From the NCBI GenBank assembly GCA_020638575.1, contig JACKIH010000003.1, forward strand, positions 1,345,501-1,409,500: a stretch of DNA of 64,000 nucleotides. The letters run 5' to 3'. This document shows, piece by piece, positions 26,568 to 35,123 of this stretch. A program made the translations under genes and the position numbers. Below the pieces are notes generated by a model. The model ran no database searches. It saw nothing but the letters and a program-made list of their open reading frames with translations, and was not told where the DNA came from. The stretch is from Rhodospirillaceae bacterium. Lineage in GTDB: Bacteria > Pseudomonadota > Alphaproteobacteria > DSM-16000 > Inquilinaceae. Position 1 is the first letter of the stretch, and each line of letters begins with the position of its first letter.

Positions 26568-28235
26568 TCAGGCGAACAGCCCGTGCAGATACCAGCGGGC
26601 CGGCCGCCCCATGGCATGCCCGCCCACCCGCACCACCCAAAACCGGCGGCCGGCGGCGTCTTCCACCCGGTAGTAGTCGCGCGTGCGGGCGGCAAGATCG
26701 CCCCGTTCGGGTGCCAGCCACCATTCCGGCGACAGGCGTTCCGGCCCGGCGGCACGGAGGATGCGGTGGCTGTGGCCCTCGCGGCGCAGCAGCACCGGCG
26801 GATCGTCGGGCACCGGAGCGACGGCGTCGAGCGGCTGCGGCCGGGCGAGCAGGCGCACCGGCCGTTCCGCCCAGCCGTCCGGCCAGGAAACAGGCCAGGC
26901 GGCGGGCAGCGATGCATCGGGGGCGGCCCCTGGGGAGGCTCCAGGGGCGGCTCCAGGGGCGGCTAATGCCGGACGATCGGCCACCGCACGGTCCGGCAGG
27001 TGGCTTTGCCGCGGCAGGCGCCGGCGCACGGCGGCCGTGCCCAGCCGGTTGGCCAGACGGTCGACCAGCTCGGCCAGCGGCGTGCTTACTGGGCGCGCGG
27101 GTGCGCACGCGTCCGCAACCACCAGTTCGCCCTGCACGGCGGCCATGGACTCCACCGCCGGGGCGGCCAGCGCCATGGCGTCGAAGCCGAAGCCGGCATC
27201 GAGCCCGTCCAGGTGAAGCGCGAGCAGGCGCGCCAGGTGCCCCGCCCGGTCCACCGGCCGCACCGTGCCCACCTGGCAGCGATGGGCCAGGCCATCGACC
27301 CGGAACAGCGTCAGGTCCACCCCCCGTGCCCCCAGCCCGGCTTCCGCCAGGTCGCGGCACAGGCGGGCGAGCAACCGGTCGAGTGCCGCCGCCACATCCT
27401 CGCTGCGACCGATGGGTTCGGCGAAGACCATGCGGGCGGCGAAGCGCGGCACCGGACGGCGCGGCGAGATCGGCTCGCCCCGCCGGCCCAGCGCCTGGTC
27501 CAGCCGCGTCACCACGGCCTCCCCATAGCGCCGGGCAAGGGCTGCCCGCGGTAGCCCGGCCAGTTCGCCGATGCGGCGGATACCGACCCGGCCGAGGGCT
27601 GCCACCGCGGCACTGCCCAGGCGCAGCCCTTCCAGTGGCAGGGCCGCCAGGGCCGCCGCCTCGCTGCCCGCCGGCACGATGGCGCGGGCGATATCGGCAG
27701 CCGCCGCGCGCCAGCCGGGCGTGGCATGGCCCGGCCCCACCCGCGCGACCGCCCAGGCGGCCGCCGGCGTACCGGCGACGGCGGCCCGCGCGGCATGGCC
27801 GAAGCGGCCGAGCCGGTCCACCAGATCGTCCAGCAGAGCCGCCTCGCCGCCGAACAGATGGGCGGAACCGGCGATGTCGATCAGCACCCCGCCCTCACCT
27901 GCGGCCGGTGCCCCGGTGACGCCGACCAGCGGCGAATAGCGCTCGCACCAGTCGGCCAGCGCGGCGAGCCGGGCGGCATCGCGGTCCGGCCGGGCGGAAC
28001 GGGTGACCAGATCGGGCACGATGGCGCGCGCTTCGGCCAGCGGCAGGCCGGGTGTCAGCCCCGCCGCCGCGGCCATGGCGTCGACCGCGGTCAGCACGAT
28101 GCGGCCGCGCAAACCCTCGGTCAGCGCCAGCGGCCCGGCGGGCAGCGCCTGCGATACCCCCACGGCATCGCGACGGCAGCCCTCGATGGCGAGGGCCGGC
28201 AACCAGACGGCAAGGCAGCGAGTCGCAGAGGCCAT
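26568..28235 (-). CDS. imuB: ImuB, inactive Y-family polymerase-like mutasome protein
   Basis: A 555-residue Y-family-like protein starting RCLAVWLPALAIE. The catalytic Asp of active Y polymerases is absent from this first strand, as is usual for ImuB. It keeps VGVTGAPAAGEGGVLIDIAGSAHLFGGEAALL, the helix-hairpin-helix-like LGRVGIRRIGELAGLPRAALARRYG, and a C-terminal little-finger and tail region. ImuB is the hub that connects ImuA, DnaE2 and the beta clamp in damage-induced mutagenesis. An Ala/Pro/Gly repeat linker lies near residue 430. imuA is 143 nt upstream; dnaE2 is not adjacent. A clear beta-clamp motif could not be picked out by eye. Confidence 0.9.
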   Translation of the reverse strand: MASATRCLAVWLPALAIEGCRRDAVGVSQALPAGPLALTEGLRGRIVLTAVDAMAAAAGLTPGLPLAEARAIVPDLVTRSARPDRDAARLAALADWCERYSPLVGVTGAPAAGEGGVLIDIAGSAHLFGGEAALLDDLVDRLGRFGHAARAAVAGTPAAAWAVARVGPGHATPGWRAAAADIARAIVPAGSEAAALAALPLEGLRLGSAAVAALGRVGIRRIGELAGLPRAALARRYGEAVVTRLDQALGRRGEPISPRRPVPRFAARMVFAEPIGRSEDVAAALDRLLARLCRDLAEAGLGARGVDLTLFRVDGLAHRCQVGTVRPVDRAGHLARLLALHLDGLDAGFGFDAMALAAPAVESMAAVQGELVVADACAPARPVSTPLAELVDRLANRLGTAAVRRRLPRQSHLPDRAVADRPALAAPGAAPGASPGAAPDASLPAAWPVSWPDGWAERPVRLLARPQPLDAVAPVPDDPPVLLRREGHSHRILRAAGPERLSPEWWLAPERGDLAARTRDYYRVEDAAGRRFWVVRVGGHAMGRPARWYLHGLFA

Positions 28236-28378
28236 GTTGAAGAAACCCTAAGCTTGCGCAGGTGCATTGCACCGAATGGTCAAAATTAAGAACATACCAG
28301 GATCATAAAGAGGTTATACAACGAACTCATTTCCAGAGAGTCCCGAAGACCTGATTCGTTCTCCTGGACAAAAGGGGA

Positions 28379-29341
28379 TCAAGCGGCCTGCTCGCCGCGT
28401 TCGCCGGCTGCGTATCCCGCAGCGCACTGTGTGTCTGCCGGCGCGGCCATCCGCCCGCCCCGTTCGGCCCGGTGAAGCGGCGCCACCACGGTGGCCCAGG
28501 CGACCCCGGCCGGCCGCAGGGCACCCCAGTCCACCCACCAGCGGCCCGGCCGGCCATCGCGGCAGCGCACCAGGTCGAGCCGCCAGACAGCCCCGTCGGC
28601 CTCCCTGCCGACCTCCCTGCCGGCCTCCCTGCCGACCCTTTTACCCACAGCCGTCACCGCCGGATCGGCCGGCACCGCGGCGACCCGCCAGCGGGTGAGG
28701 GCCGGGCTTGCCGACAAGACCGTCGCACGGCGCCGGCCGGCGGCCCGGTGCAGCAGGATGGCAGCCGCCCCGCCGGCTTCGGCCGCCAGTTGCAGCCGGC
28801 GCCCGGCGGTCAGGTCGATCGCTTCCAGCTCGGCCACCGCGACGGCGACGGCACCGCTGCGCAGACATTCCTCCAGCGCCCACAGCCGGTCCCTGAGGCG
28901 GGGCGTGCGGACATGCAGCAGGTCCGCCGGCGCCAACCCGAAGCGCACGAGGCCGGGGGGATAGAGGTCGTCCTCCGCGGCGATCCACACGGCCCCCCCT
29001 GCGCCGCTGGCGGCGAGCAGGCGGCCGGCCGCCCAGGCGGCAAAGCCGGTGGCCGCCCCGTCCTCGCCGAGGCGAAGGCCATCGTCCGGCAGCGCAGCCA
29101 TCGCCCCGGCATGGCCGATGTCGGCATGGGGCACGCCGGCGAGGGCGGCATCGGCGAGGGCGGCATCGGCGAGGGCGGCATCGGCGATCTCGTGCACCCC
29201 GCAGGCGGCCAGCCCACCGCCCGGCAGCCCGGCGTCCACCGGCCCCAGGCCGAGGGGCACCACCCGCCCCGCCCCGCCACCGGGCCGGCCCAGTGCCCCC
29301 AGCTTCGCGCGCAAGGCTTCCAGCATGCCCGCTTGCTCCAC
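28379..29341 (-). CDS. imuA: ImuA, RecA-like mutasome protein
   Basis: A 320-residue ImuA-type RecA relative, beginning with VVPLGLGPVDAGLPGGGLAACGVHEI, the typical ImuA N-terminal core, then VWIAAEDDLYPPGLVRFGL and LWALEECLRSGAVAVAVAELEAIDL (Walker B region), and ending in WVDWGALRPA. It supports SOS mutagenesis with ImuB and DnaE2. The start is GTG at 29341, with AAGGGAGGG six nt upstream, rather than the internal ATG at 29326. A perfect LexA box lies 21 nt upstream. Two in-frame DNA repeats add ADAAL and GRE-type residue repeats. Confidence 0.88.
   Translation of the reverse strand: MEQAGMLEALRAKLGALGRPGGGAGRVVPLGLGPVDAGLPGGGLAACGVHEIADAALADAALADAALAGVPHADIGHAGAMAALPDDGLRLGEDGAATGFAAWAAGRLLAASGAGGAVWIAAEDDLYPPGLVRFGLAPADLLHVRTPRLRDRLWALEECLRSGAVAVAVAELEAIDLTAGRRLQLAAEAGGAAAILLHRAAGRRRATVLSASPALTRWRVAAVPADPAVTAVGKRVGREAGREVGREADGAVWRLDLVRCRDGRPGRWWVDWGALRPAGVAWATVVAPLHRAERGGRMAAPADTQCAAGYAAGERGEQAA
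28598..28633. repeat. 12-bp tandem repeat, three units, inside imuA
   Basis: Three units of (G/G)(G/A)CCTCCCTGCC run in a row, giving a repeated GRE-type tetrapeptide in ImuA. The units are in frame and differ at one base. Confidence 0.75.
29141..29185. repeat. 15-bp tandem repeat, three identical units, inside imuA
   Basis: The unit GAGGGCGGCATCGGC occurs three times without change and encodes repeated ADAAL residues near position 55 of ImuA. Identity of the units suggests recent slippage or selection against change. Confidence 0.85.
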
Positions 29342-29362
29342 CGCTGCCCTCCCTTGCCGAAT

Positions 29363-29377
29363 GTTCGCTATATGTTC
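29363..29377. promoter_or_regulatory. LexA box (SOS operator) of imuA
   Basis: GTTCGCTATATGTTC matches the alphaproteobacterial LexA consensus GTTC-N7-GTTC exactly. It ends 21 nt before the imuA GTG at 29341 in AT-rich promoter-like sequence. It predicts damage-inducible transcription of imuA and probably imuB. Confidence 0.85.
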
Positions 29378-29579
29378 TTTTTACCGCAGTCCGCCGGCAG
29401 TTTCAACACCCCGCGCCGCATCCGGCCTGCCGGGACCGCAGCTCTATTGTCAGGAGATCCGCCCGGGCCTACACTCGAAATGATTGTAGAGCCGGGCCAG
29501 TGCGGAAAATCCGCCCGTGGCATCCCGGCCAGCGCCGGGACCGGCCCTTCGCAGCCAAAGGCGAGAAAGGGCGAAAACG

Positions 29580-29996
29580 ATGTCCGCGCGCCGCCACCCC
29601 ATCGCAAAACTCCTGATGGCCCTGGCCATCGCCCTCACCGCATCGGCGGCCCAGGCGCAGTCCGTCGTCGGCGGCTGGGTTGGCCAGGGGGTGGAGCCCT
29701 TCACCGGCCTGCCCACGCAGGTGCAGTACTCCTTCTTCCCCACCGGCGAGTTCCAGAAATCCTTCGCCATGCCGGGCGGCTACGACTACGTCGCCGGCAC
29801 CTGGTATACCCAGGGCGAGATCCTGCGGCTCGACGTGCGCGAGCACTACTCCACGGCGGGCGAGGGGCCGCTGCCTCCGGGCGAGAGCTGGTATTTCGAC
29901 ATGCCGAACGCCAACACCCTGGTGCTGGTCAATGCCGCCTGCCCGTCGCCGCAGATGATCGATCTGTGCCGCCAGGTGCTGCAGCGCGCGCAATAG
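29580..29996 (+). CDS. Secreted protein of unknown function
   Basis: A 138-residue protein with a signal peptide (basic MSARRHPIAK, hydrophobic LLMALAIALTASA, cleavage near AQAQ at residues 23-27). The mature part begins SVVGGWVGQGVEPFTGLPTQVQYSFFPTGEFQKSF, is aromatic- and Gly-rich, likely beta, and has two cysteines near the end (AACPSPQMIDLC). I do not recognise the family; the sequence resembles small lipocalin-like periplasmic domains that begin with a GxW motif. The ATG at 29580 follows GAAAGGGCG. It converges on the homocysteine methyltransferase gene. Confidence 0.75.
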   Translation: MSARRHPIAKLLMALAIALTASAAQAQSVVGGWVGQGVEPFTGLPTQVQYSFFPTGEFQKSFAMPGGYDYVAGTWYTQGEILRLDVREHYSTAGEGPLPPGESWYFDMPNANTLVLVNAACPSPQMIDLCRQVLQRAQ

Positions 29997-30005
29997 GCTG
30001 AGGGG

Positions 30006-30038
30006 GCCGCCGGATCCCTCCCTCGGGGGCCCGGCGGC
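30006..30038. terminator. Hairpin between convergent genes
   Basis: GCCGCCGG (30006-30013) pairs perfectly with CCGGCGGC (30031-30038). It lies in the 53-nt gap between a plus-strand and a minus-strand gene end, so it may act in both directions. No T-run. Confidence 0.45.
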
Positions 30039-30049
30039 ATCGTCCGTCG

Positions 30050-31081
30050 CTACCGCCGCCGCCGACGGGCCCGGACCGGCGCCTCTTCCGCCGGGCCGTG
30101 GCTGTGGCTGTGCAGCAGGCTGGCGGTGCTGCCGGTGAGCGGGCCGAGGCGGTCGATCACCTCCTCCAGGCTCGGCACCGTTCCTTTGGGCCGGCTTTCC
30201 AGGGCCGCGCGCATGGTGCGCACATGGTCCGGCGTGGTGCCGCAGCAACCGCCGATGATGCGCGCCCCGGCATCGCGCGCCAGCACCGCATAGTCGGCCA
30301 TCATCTGCGGCGTCCCGTTGTAGCAGATCTCTCCCGCCACCCATTCCGGGATGCCGCAATTGGCCTTGGTCACCCAGATGTCGCCAGGCGCCAGGCGGTC
30401 GCGTGCGCTCAGCAGGCCGGCCAGCAGGTCGGGCGCACCGGTCCCGCAATTGCCGCCGAAGGCCAGCGGCGGCGGCGCCACGTCGTGCACCACCTCGATC
30501 AGGCGGGCCGGCGTCACCCCCATCATGGTCCGGCCGTTGGTGTCGAACGACAGGGTGACGACGGCGGGCAGGCCGACCTCGGCCGCCGCCTGCAGGGCCG
30601 CCCGCACCTCGATTTCCGCCGACATGGTCTCGATCCACACCACATCGGCCCCGCCGTCTTTCAGCCCCGCCATCTGGGCGCGGAAGGAGGTCACGCCGTC
30701 CTCGAAGGTGAGCGGACCCACCGGCTGGAACAGATCGCCCGTCGGCCCCACCGAGCCGGCGCACACCACGCGGCGGCCGGACGCGGCGATCGCGTCGGCC
30801 AGCAGGCGGGCGGCGATCTCGTTGATCTCGTGCACCCGGCCGTCGAGCCCGTGCAGCTTCAGGCGGTTGGCGGTGCCGCCAAAACTGTTGGTCAGCACGA
30901 TGTCGCTGCCCGCCTCGATGAACGAGCGGTAGTGGGCGCTGATCTTGCCGGGCTGTTCCAGGTTCCAGATTTCCGGTGCATCGCCGTGCATCAGGCCGGC
31001 GGCGAACAGGTTGGTGCCGGTCGCCCCATCGGCCACCAGCCACTCCCGTTCCGCCAAAAGCTGTTCCAGAAGCTGCGACAC
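30050..31081 (-). CDS. Zinc-dependent homocysteine S-methyltransferase (BmtB-like)
   Basis: A 343-residue homocysteine S-methyltransferase-domain protein. The core has LVADGATGTNLFAAGL, NSFGGTANR, CAGSVGPTGDLFQPVGPLT, the zinc Cys in GGNCGTGAPD and the paired zinc Cys in IIGGCCGTTPDHV. It makes methionine from homocysteine using a methyl donor such as betaine, or a methylated corrinoid protein supplied by nearby genes. It lacks the folate- and cobalamin-binding domains of MetH. The C-terminus is a short His- and Arg-rich tail. Next to MttB and corrinoid genes, it is probably the methyl acceptor side of that module; this link is inference. Confidence 0.88.
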   Translation of the reverse strand: MSQLLEQLLAEREWLVADGATGTNLFAAGLMHGDAPEIWNLEQPGKISAHYRSFIEAGSDIVLTNSFGGTANRLKLHGLDGRVHEINEIAARLLADAIAASGRRVVCAGSVGPTGDLFQPVGPLTFEDGVTSFRAQMAGLKDGGADVVWIETMSAEIEVRAALQAAAEVGLPAVVTLSFDTNGRTMMGVTPARLIEVVHDVAPPPLAFGGNCGTGAPDLLAGLLSARDRLAPGDIWVTKANCGIPEWVAGEICYNGTPQMMADYAVLARDAGARIIGGCCGTTPDHVRTMRAALESRPKGTVPSLEEVIDRLGPLTGSTASLLHSHSHGPAEEAPVRARRRRR

Positions 31082-31154
31082 GTCCCCGCCTCCCTGGCGT
31101 CACGCCCTGTTGCTGCGGCCTTGCACCCGGGGCAAAGCCTTGACACGGCCACAA

Positions 31155-31172
31155 TATAACGCCTTCTTTATA
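31155..31172. promoter_or_regulatory. AT-rich inverted repeat in the promoter of the homocysteine methyltransferase
   Basis: TATAA, 8 nt and TTATA lie about 75-90 nt before the start at 31081 in a 40-nt AT-rich island. A related half site (CGTTATG) follows toward the DUF1289 gene. It resembles methionine-cycle ArsR-type operators in layout, but the regulator is not identified. Confidence 0.3.
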
Positions 31173-31212
31173 TACGTCATCCGTTATGTTTGATGGGTCC
31201 GCCGCTCGTGTC

Positions 31213-31473
31213 TCACGTGGAACGCCCGTCCGTCCCGTCCGCCGCCGACCCGTCCGCCCGCCGCCGGCGGCGCGGCTTCACGTCCATGGCGCTCACCCGG
31301 CCGGCGGCGATCCGCCGCGCCTTCAGGCGCGCCAGGATGGCGAGCCGCTGGGCATCGTCGGCCGACGGCCAGGCCATGATCTCGTCGCCCGTGCGCAGGC
31401 AGCCGGTGCACAGCTTGCTGGCCGGGTCCAAGGTGCACACGCCGATGCAGGGCGAAACGACGCGGTCGGCCAT
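31213..31473 (-). CDS. DUF1289-family small zinc-ribbon-like protein
   Basis: An 86-residue protein with the DUF1289 signature SPCIGVCTLDPASKLCTGCLRTGDEIMAW, a four-cysteine cluster, followed by LARLKAR and a very basic RRRRR tail. Function is not established; the cysteines suggest metal or Fe-S binding. The ATG at 31473 fits family length. It sits upstream of the homocysteine methyltransferase on the same strand (131 nt) and is divergent from mttB. Confidence 0.85.
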   Translation of the reverse strand: MADRVVSPCIGVCTLDPASKLCTGCLRTGDEIMAWPSADDAQRLAILARLKARRIAAGRVSAMDVKPRRRRRADGSAADGTDGRST

Positions 31474-31672
31474 CGCAGACCCCTCTCCTACCTCGCAACT
31501 CCGCTGCCGCACCTACCCGCCGCTCCCCCTCCTGGCAAGGGCGAACTCCCCGGCCTTATCGTGCATGTCGCACGGCCCCGCGCCGATGTCGCAAACCGAG
31601 CGGCGAACGGCCCAAGTCTCGTGTTCGCTGATGGAATCGCGACTTGCAGCCGGCGCGGCCGGAGGGATGGCC

Positions 31673-33259
31673 ATGACCTTGGACGACACCAGCGTACCGC
31701 CCGACCCATCCGGCGGCCGGGCCTCCCGCCGCGGTCGCGGCACCGGCGGCGGAGCGGAGGCCCGACGCAGTGCGCGCAGGGGCGGAGCACTCACCCAGGC
31801 CCGCCACATCGTGCGCACATTGAGGCCCGTGGAGATCCTCAGCGAAGAGGGGCTGGCGCTGATCGAGGCGAACGCCGACACGGTGCTGGAGGAGATCGGC
31901 CTGGAGTTCCGCGACGACGCCGAAGCGCTGGAGATCCTGAGGGCCAACGGGGCGGACGTGGACGGCACGCGGGTGCACTTTCCCCGCGGCCTGTGCCGCA
32001 GCCTGATCCAGGCCACCGCCCCCGCCACCTTCACCCAGTACGCGCGCAACCCCGAGCGCAGCGTCGAGATCGGCGGCAACGCCACCGTGTTCGCGCCGGT
32101 CTACGGGCCGCCCTTCGTGCGCGACCTCGACCATGGCCGCCGCTACGCCACCATCGAAGACTTCCGCAACTTCGTGAAGCTGGCCTACAGCCTGCCCAAC
32201 CTGCACCATTCCGGCGGCACGGTGTGCGAGCCGGTGGACCTGCCGGTGAACAAGCGCCACCTGGATATGGTGGCCTCCCACATCCTCTATTCCGACAAGC
32301 CGTTCATGGGCTCGGTCACCGCGCCGGAGCGGGCCGCCGACACCGTGGACATGGCGCGCATCGTGTTCGGCACCGACTTCGTCGACCAGAACTGCGTGCT
32401 GATCAGCCTGATCAACGCCAATAGCCCGATGGTGTGGGATGGTACCATGCTGGGGGCGATGAAGGTGTATGCGCGGGCCAACCAGGCCTGCATCGTCACG
32501 CCCTTCATCCTGGCCGGCGCCATGGCACCGGTGACGGCGGCCGGCGTGCTGACCCAGACTCTGGCGGAATCGCTGGCCGGCATGGCGTTCGCCCAGATGG
32601 TGCGGCCGGGCGCTCCGGTGGTGTTCGGCAGCTTTGCTTCCTCCATGTCCATGCAGTCCGGTGCCCCCACCTTCGGCACGCCGGAACCGGCCCTGGTGCT
32701 CTACGGAGCCGCCCAGTTGGCGCGGCGGCTGGGCGTGCCCTTCCGCAGCGGCGGCTCGCTGTGCGGATCGAAGATCCCCGACGCCCAGGCGGCCTATGAA
32801 AGCCTGAACACGCTGATGCCGACCATGATGGGCGGGGTGAACTTCGTGTTGCACGCGGCCGGCTGGCTGGAAGGCGGCCTGGTGTCGAGCTACGAGAAGC
32901 TGATCCTCGATGCCGACCAGCTCGGCATCCAGCAGGCGTTCGCCAAGGGCATCGACCTGTCGGCGGACGGGCAGGCCATGTCGGCCTTGCGCGAGGTCGG
33001 GCCGGGCAGCCATTTCCTCGGCTGCGCCCACACCCAGGCGCATTTCCAGACGGCCTTCTATCGCTCGCCGGTGGCGGACAACAACAGCTTCGAGCAGTGG
33101 GAAGCCGAGGGGGCGAAGGACGCCGCGGAGCGCGCCAACGCCATCTGGAAGCGCCTGCTCAATGACTATCAGCAGCCGGCCATCGATCCCGCCATCGCCG
33201 AAGCGCTGGACGCCTTCATCCAGCGCAAGAAGGCGGAGGTGCCCGATGCGAACTACTAA
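31673..33259 (+). CDS. mttB: Trimethylamine methyltransferase (MttB)-family protein, non-pyrrolysine type
   Basis: A 528-residue MttB-superfamily methyltransferase. Landmarks are ARHIVRTLRPVEILSEEGLALIEANADTVLEEIGLEF, RDLDHGRRYATIEDF, a HSGGTVCEPVDLPVNKRHLDM region, GSVTAPE and the C-terminal LGCAHTQAHFQTAFYRSP. The reading frame has no internal TAG, so it lacks pyrrolysine and belongs to the MtgB/MtpB-like group that demethylates quaternary amines such as glycine betaine onto a corrinoid protein. The ATG at 31673 is chosen over 31667 because GGAGGG ends at 31666. The corrinoid protein gene follows 153 nt downstream. Confidence 0.9.
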   Translation: MTLDDTSVPPDPSGGRASRRGRGTGGGAEARRSARRGGALTQARHIVRTLRPVEILSEEGLALIEANADTVLEEIGLEFRDDAEALEILRANGADVDGTRVHFPRGLCRSLIQATAPATFTQYARNPERSVEIGGNATVFAPVYGPPFVRDLDHGRRYATIEDFRNFVKLAYSLPNLHHSGGTVCEPVDLPVNKRHLDMVASHILYSDKPFMGSVTAPERAADTVDMARIVFGTDFVDQNCVLISLINANSPMVWDGTMLGAMKVYARANQACIVTPFILAGAMAPVTAAGVLTQTLAESLAGMAFAQMVRPGAPVVFGSFASSMSMQSGAPTFGTPEPALVLYGAAQLARRLGVPFRSGGSLCGSKIPDAQAAYESLNTLMPTMMGGVNFVLHAAGWLEGGLVSSYEKLILDADQLGIQQAFAKGIDLSADGQAMSALREVGPGSHFLGCAHTQAHFQTAFYRSPVADNNSFEQWEAEGAKDAAERANAIWKRLLNDYQQPAIDPAIAEALDAFIQRKKAEVPDANY

Positions 33260-33412
33260 GGCATGTTCACCGTTGACGGTGTGCGGAGCTGTATTGTCGC
33301 CCGCAAATCAATCCGTGTCGCCGGCGTGCGCGCGGTGCAGACTCGATGATCGCAATAGTCCGGGCTTCCGGCGGACCCGGCAGACCGACAGGTTCACTTC
33401 AGGGGGTGCGTA

Positions 33413-34123
33413 ATGGCTGACCAGGACGAAGAGTTGGATCTCCGGACTCTGTCCGATGAAGAACTCACCGAACAGATGTGGGACGACCTCTACGACGGTC
33501 TCGCCGACGAGATCGCCGAGGGTACGAAGATCCTGCTCGAACGCGGCTGGCAGCCCTACGAGGTCCTGACCAAGGCCCTCGTGGAAGGCATGCGCATCGT
33601 TGGCAACGACTTCCGCGACGGCATCCTGTTCGTGCCGGAAGTGCTGCTGGCGGCCAACGCCATGAAGACGGGCATGACCATCCTGCGCCCGCTGCTGGCG
33701 GAAACCGGTGCCCCCAAGATGGGCAAGATGGTGATCGGCACCGTGAAGGGCGACATCCACGACATCGGCAAGAACCTGGTGTCGATGATGATGGAAGGGG
33801 CCGGCTTCGAGGTGATCGACCTGGGGATCAACAACCCCGTCGAAAAGTATCTGGCGGCAATCGAAGAACACCAGCCGGACATCCTGGGCATGTCGGCGCT
33901 GCTAACCACCACCATGCCCTACATGAAGGTGGTGATCGACGAGCTGAAGACCCGCGGCATGCGCGACGACTATGTGGTGCTGGTGGGCGGTGCGCCGCTC
34001 AACGAGGAGTTCGCCCGCGAAGTGGGGGCGGATGCCTATTGCCGCGATGCCGCGGTGGCGGTGGAAACGGCCAAGAGCTTCATGCAGCGCCGCCACAACC
34101 AGTTGCGCGCGGCGGCGGGCTGA
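33413..34123 (+). CDS. Methyltransferase cognate corrinoid protein
   Basis: A 236-residue B12-binding protein. An N-terminal four-helix cap (LERGWQPYEVLTKALVEGMRIVGNDFRDGILFVPEVLLAANAMKTGM) is followed by a Rossmann domain with the cobalt-ligand motif GDIHDIGKNLV and GMSALLTTTMPYMK, then VVLVGGAPLNEEFA. It carries the methyl group between the MttB-like protein and an acceptor. A GGGGGTG site precedes the ATG. Same strand and close spacing with mttB and the DUF1638 gene (9 nt apart) indicate one operon. Confidence 0.94.
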   Translation: MADQDEELDLRTLSDEELTEQMWDDLYDGLADEIAEGTKILLERGWQPYEVLTKALVEGMRIVGNDFRDGILFVPEVLLAANAMKTGMTILRPLLAETGAPKMGKMVIGTVKGDIHDIGKNLVSMMMEGAGFEVIDLGINNPVEKYLAAIEEHQPDILGMSALLTTTMPYMKVVIDELKTRGMRDDYVVLVGGAPLNEEFAREVGADAYCRDAAVAVETAKSFMQRRHNQLRAAAG

Positions 34124-34132
34124 CGGAGGACC

Positions 34133-34744
34133 ATGGCTCATCAACCGGCTCCATCGCCCGACACCACCCTGGTGATCGCCTGCGGCGCGCTCGCCCGCGA
34201 GGTGCAGGCGGTGGTGCGGGCGAACGGGCTGGAAGAGCGCCTCGCGCTGACCTGCCTGCCGGCCGCCCTGCACAACCGCCCGGCCGACATTCCCGAGCGG
34301 CTGCGCCAGCGCCTGCGCACCGCCCGCGCGGCCGGCTGGCGCAAGATCGCCGTGGCCTACGCCGATTGCGGCACCGCCGGCGGCATCGACCAGGTGTGCG
34401 CCGAAGAGGGGGTGGCGCGCATCGGCGGCCCCCATTGCTACGCCTTCTTTGCCGGCGAACGGGTGTTCGAGGCCCTGGCGGAGGAGGAGCCGGGCACCTT
34501 CTACCTGACCGACTTCCTCGCCCGCCACTTCGACACCATCGTGTGGGCGGGGCTGGGGCTGGACCGGCACCCCGAGTTGCTGCCCATGTACTTCGGCAAC
34601 TACACGCGCCTGCTCTACCTCGCCCAGACCGACGATGCGGACCTCGACCCCAAGGCCGAAGCTGCCGCTGCCAAGTTGGGCCTCGCCTACGAACGCCGCG
34701 CCACCGGCTACGGCGAGCTGGCGGACTTCATCCGCGCCGCCTAG
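34133..34744 (+). CDS. DUF1638 protein of the corrinoid operon
   Basis: A 203-residue DUF1638 protein: LVIACGALAREVQAVVRANG at the start, LTCLPAALHNRPADIPERLRQRL, VAYADCGTAGGIDQVCAEEG, RIGGPHCYAFFAG, then TFYLTDFLARHFDTIVWAGLGLDRHPEL. Conserved Cys and His residues suggest metal binding. DUF1638 genes are often found with corrinoid methyltransferases, but their reaction is not known to me. It starts 9 nt after the corrinoid protein and is followed by the 'virulence factor' gene. Confidence 0.88.
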   Translation: MAHQPAPSPDTTLVIACGALAREVQAVVRANGLEERLALTCLPAALHNRPADIPERLRQRLRTARAAGWRKIAVAYADCGTAGGIDQVCAEEGVARIGGPHCYAFFAGERVFEALAEEEPGTFYLTDFLARHFDTIVWAGLGLDRHPELLPMYFGNYTRLLYLAQTDDADLDPKAEAAAAKLGLAYERRATGYGELADFIRAA

Positions 34745-34778
34745 CCGCACCTTCGAACCGCCGCCTGCGGGAGCCCAC

Positions 34779-35081
34779 ATGCCCACGCTGACCATCGTCT
34801 ATTGGCGGGACATCCCCAGCCAAGTGATCGCCAAGGCCGGCCGCCGCGACCAGGCCAAGGTGATGCTGGCCGACCGCTTCCAGGAAGCCATCGACCGGGC
34901 GGCCATGCGCGGCGGCTCGGCCGACACCGATGCCTATCTGGCCGAATGGCGCCGCTCCGACCTTGTGGAGTGCGGCGCCGATCTGGAGGCCGAGGCCCGC
35001 GCCGTCGCCGGCAAGCTGGAGGCGGACTACAACGCAGACCGGCTGAAAGCCCTGGTGGCCAACGGCGGATCGGAGCCGTAA
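34779..35081 (+). CDS. 'Virulence factor' family small protein (PF13769-like)
   Basis: A 100-residue protein starting TLTIVYWRDIPSQVIAKAGRRDQAKVMLADRFQEAIDRAAMRGGS and ending with a helical VAGKLEADYNADRLKAL segment. This matches the small family labelled virulence factor, a name without functional meaning here. It recurs beside DUF1638 and corrinoid methyltransferases, so it is probably an accessory of that methyl-transfer system. A GCGGGAG site precedes the ATG at 34779. Confidence 0.78.
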   Translation: MPTLTIVYWRDIPSQVIAKAGRRDQAKVMLADRFQEAIDRAAMRGGSADTDAYLAEWRRSDLVECGADLEAEARAVAGKLEADYNADRLKALVANGGSEP

Positions 35082-35123
35082 GGAAGGACACGCGCTCCCG
35101 CGTCTCCGCCGCCCTTGGGTTCC

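Noticed and set aside
28598..29185. CRISPR-like array in imuA
   Set aside because: The repeats are short (12 and 15 bp), directly adjacent without spacers and in frame within a gene.
33260..33412. Possible cobalamin riboswitch before the corrinoid protein gene
   Set aside because: The 153-nt spacer shows only small hairpins and lacks a recognisable B12-box-like element; it is also short for a full cobalamin riboswitch.
34779..35081. A true virulence determinant
   Set aside because: The family name is historical; its neighbours are one-carbon metabolism genes and nothing here supports pathogenesis.
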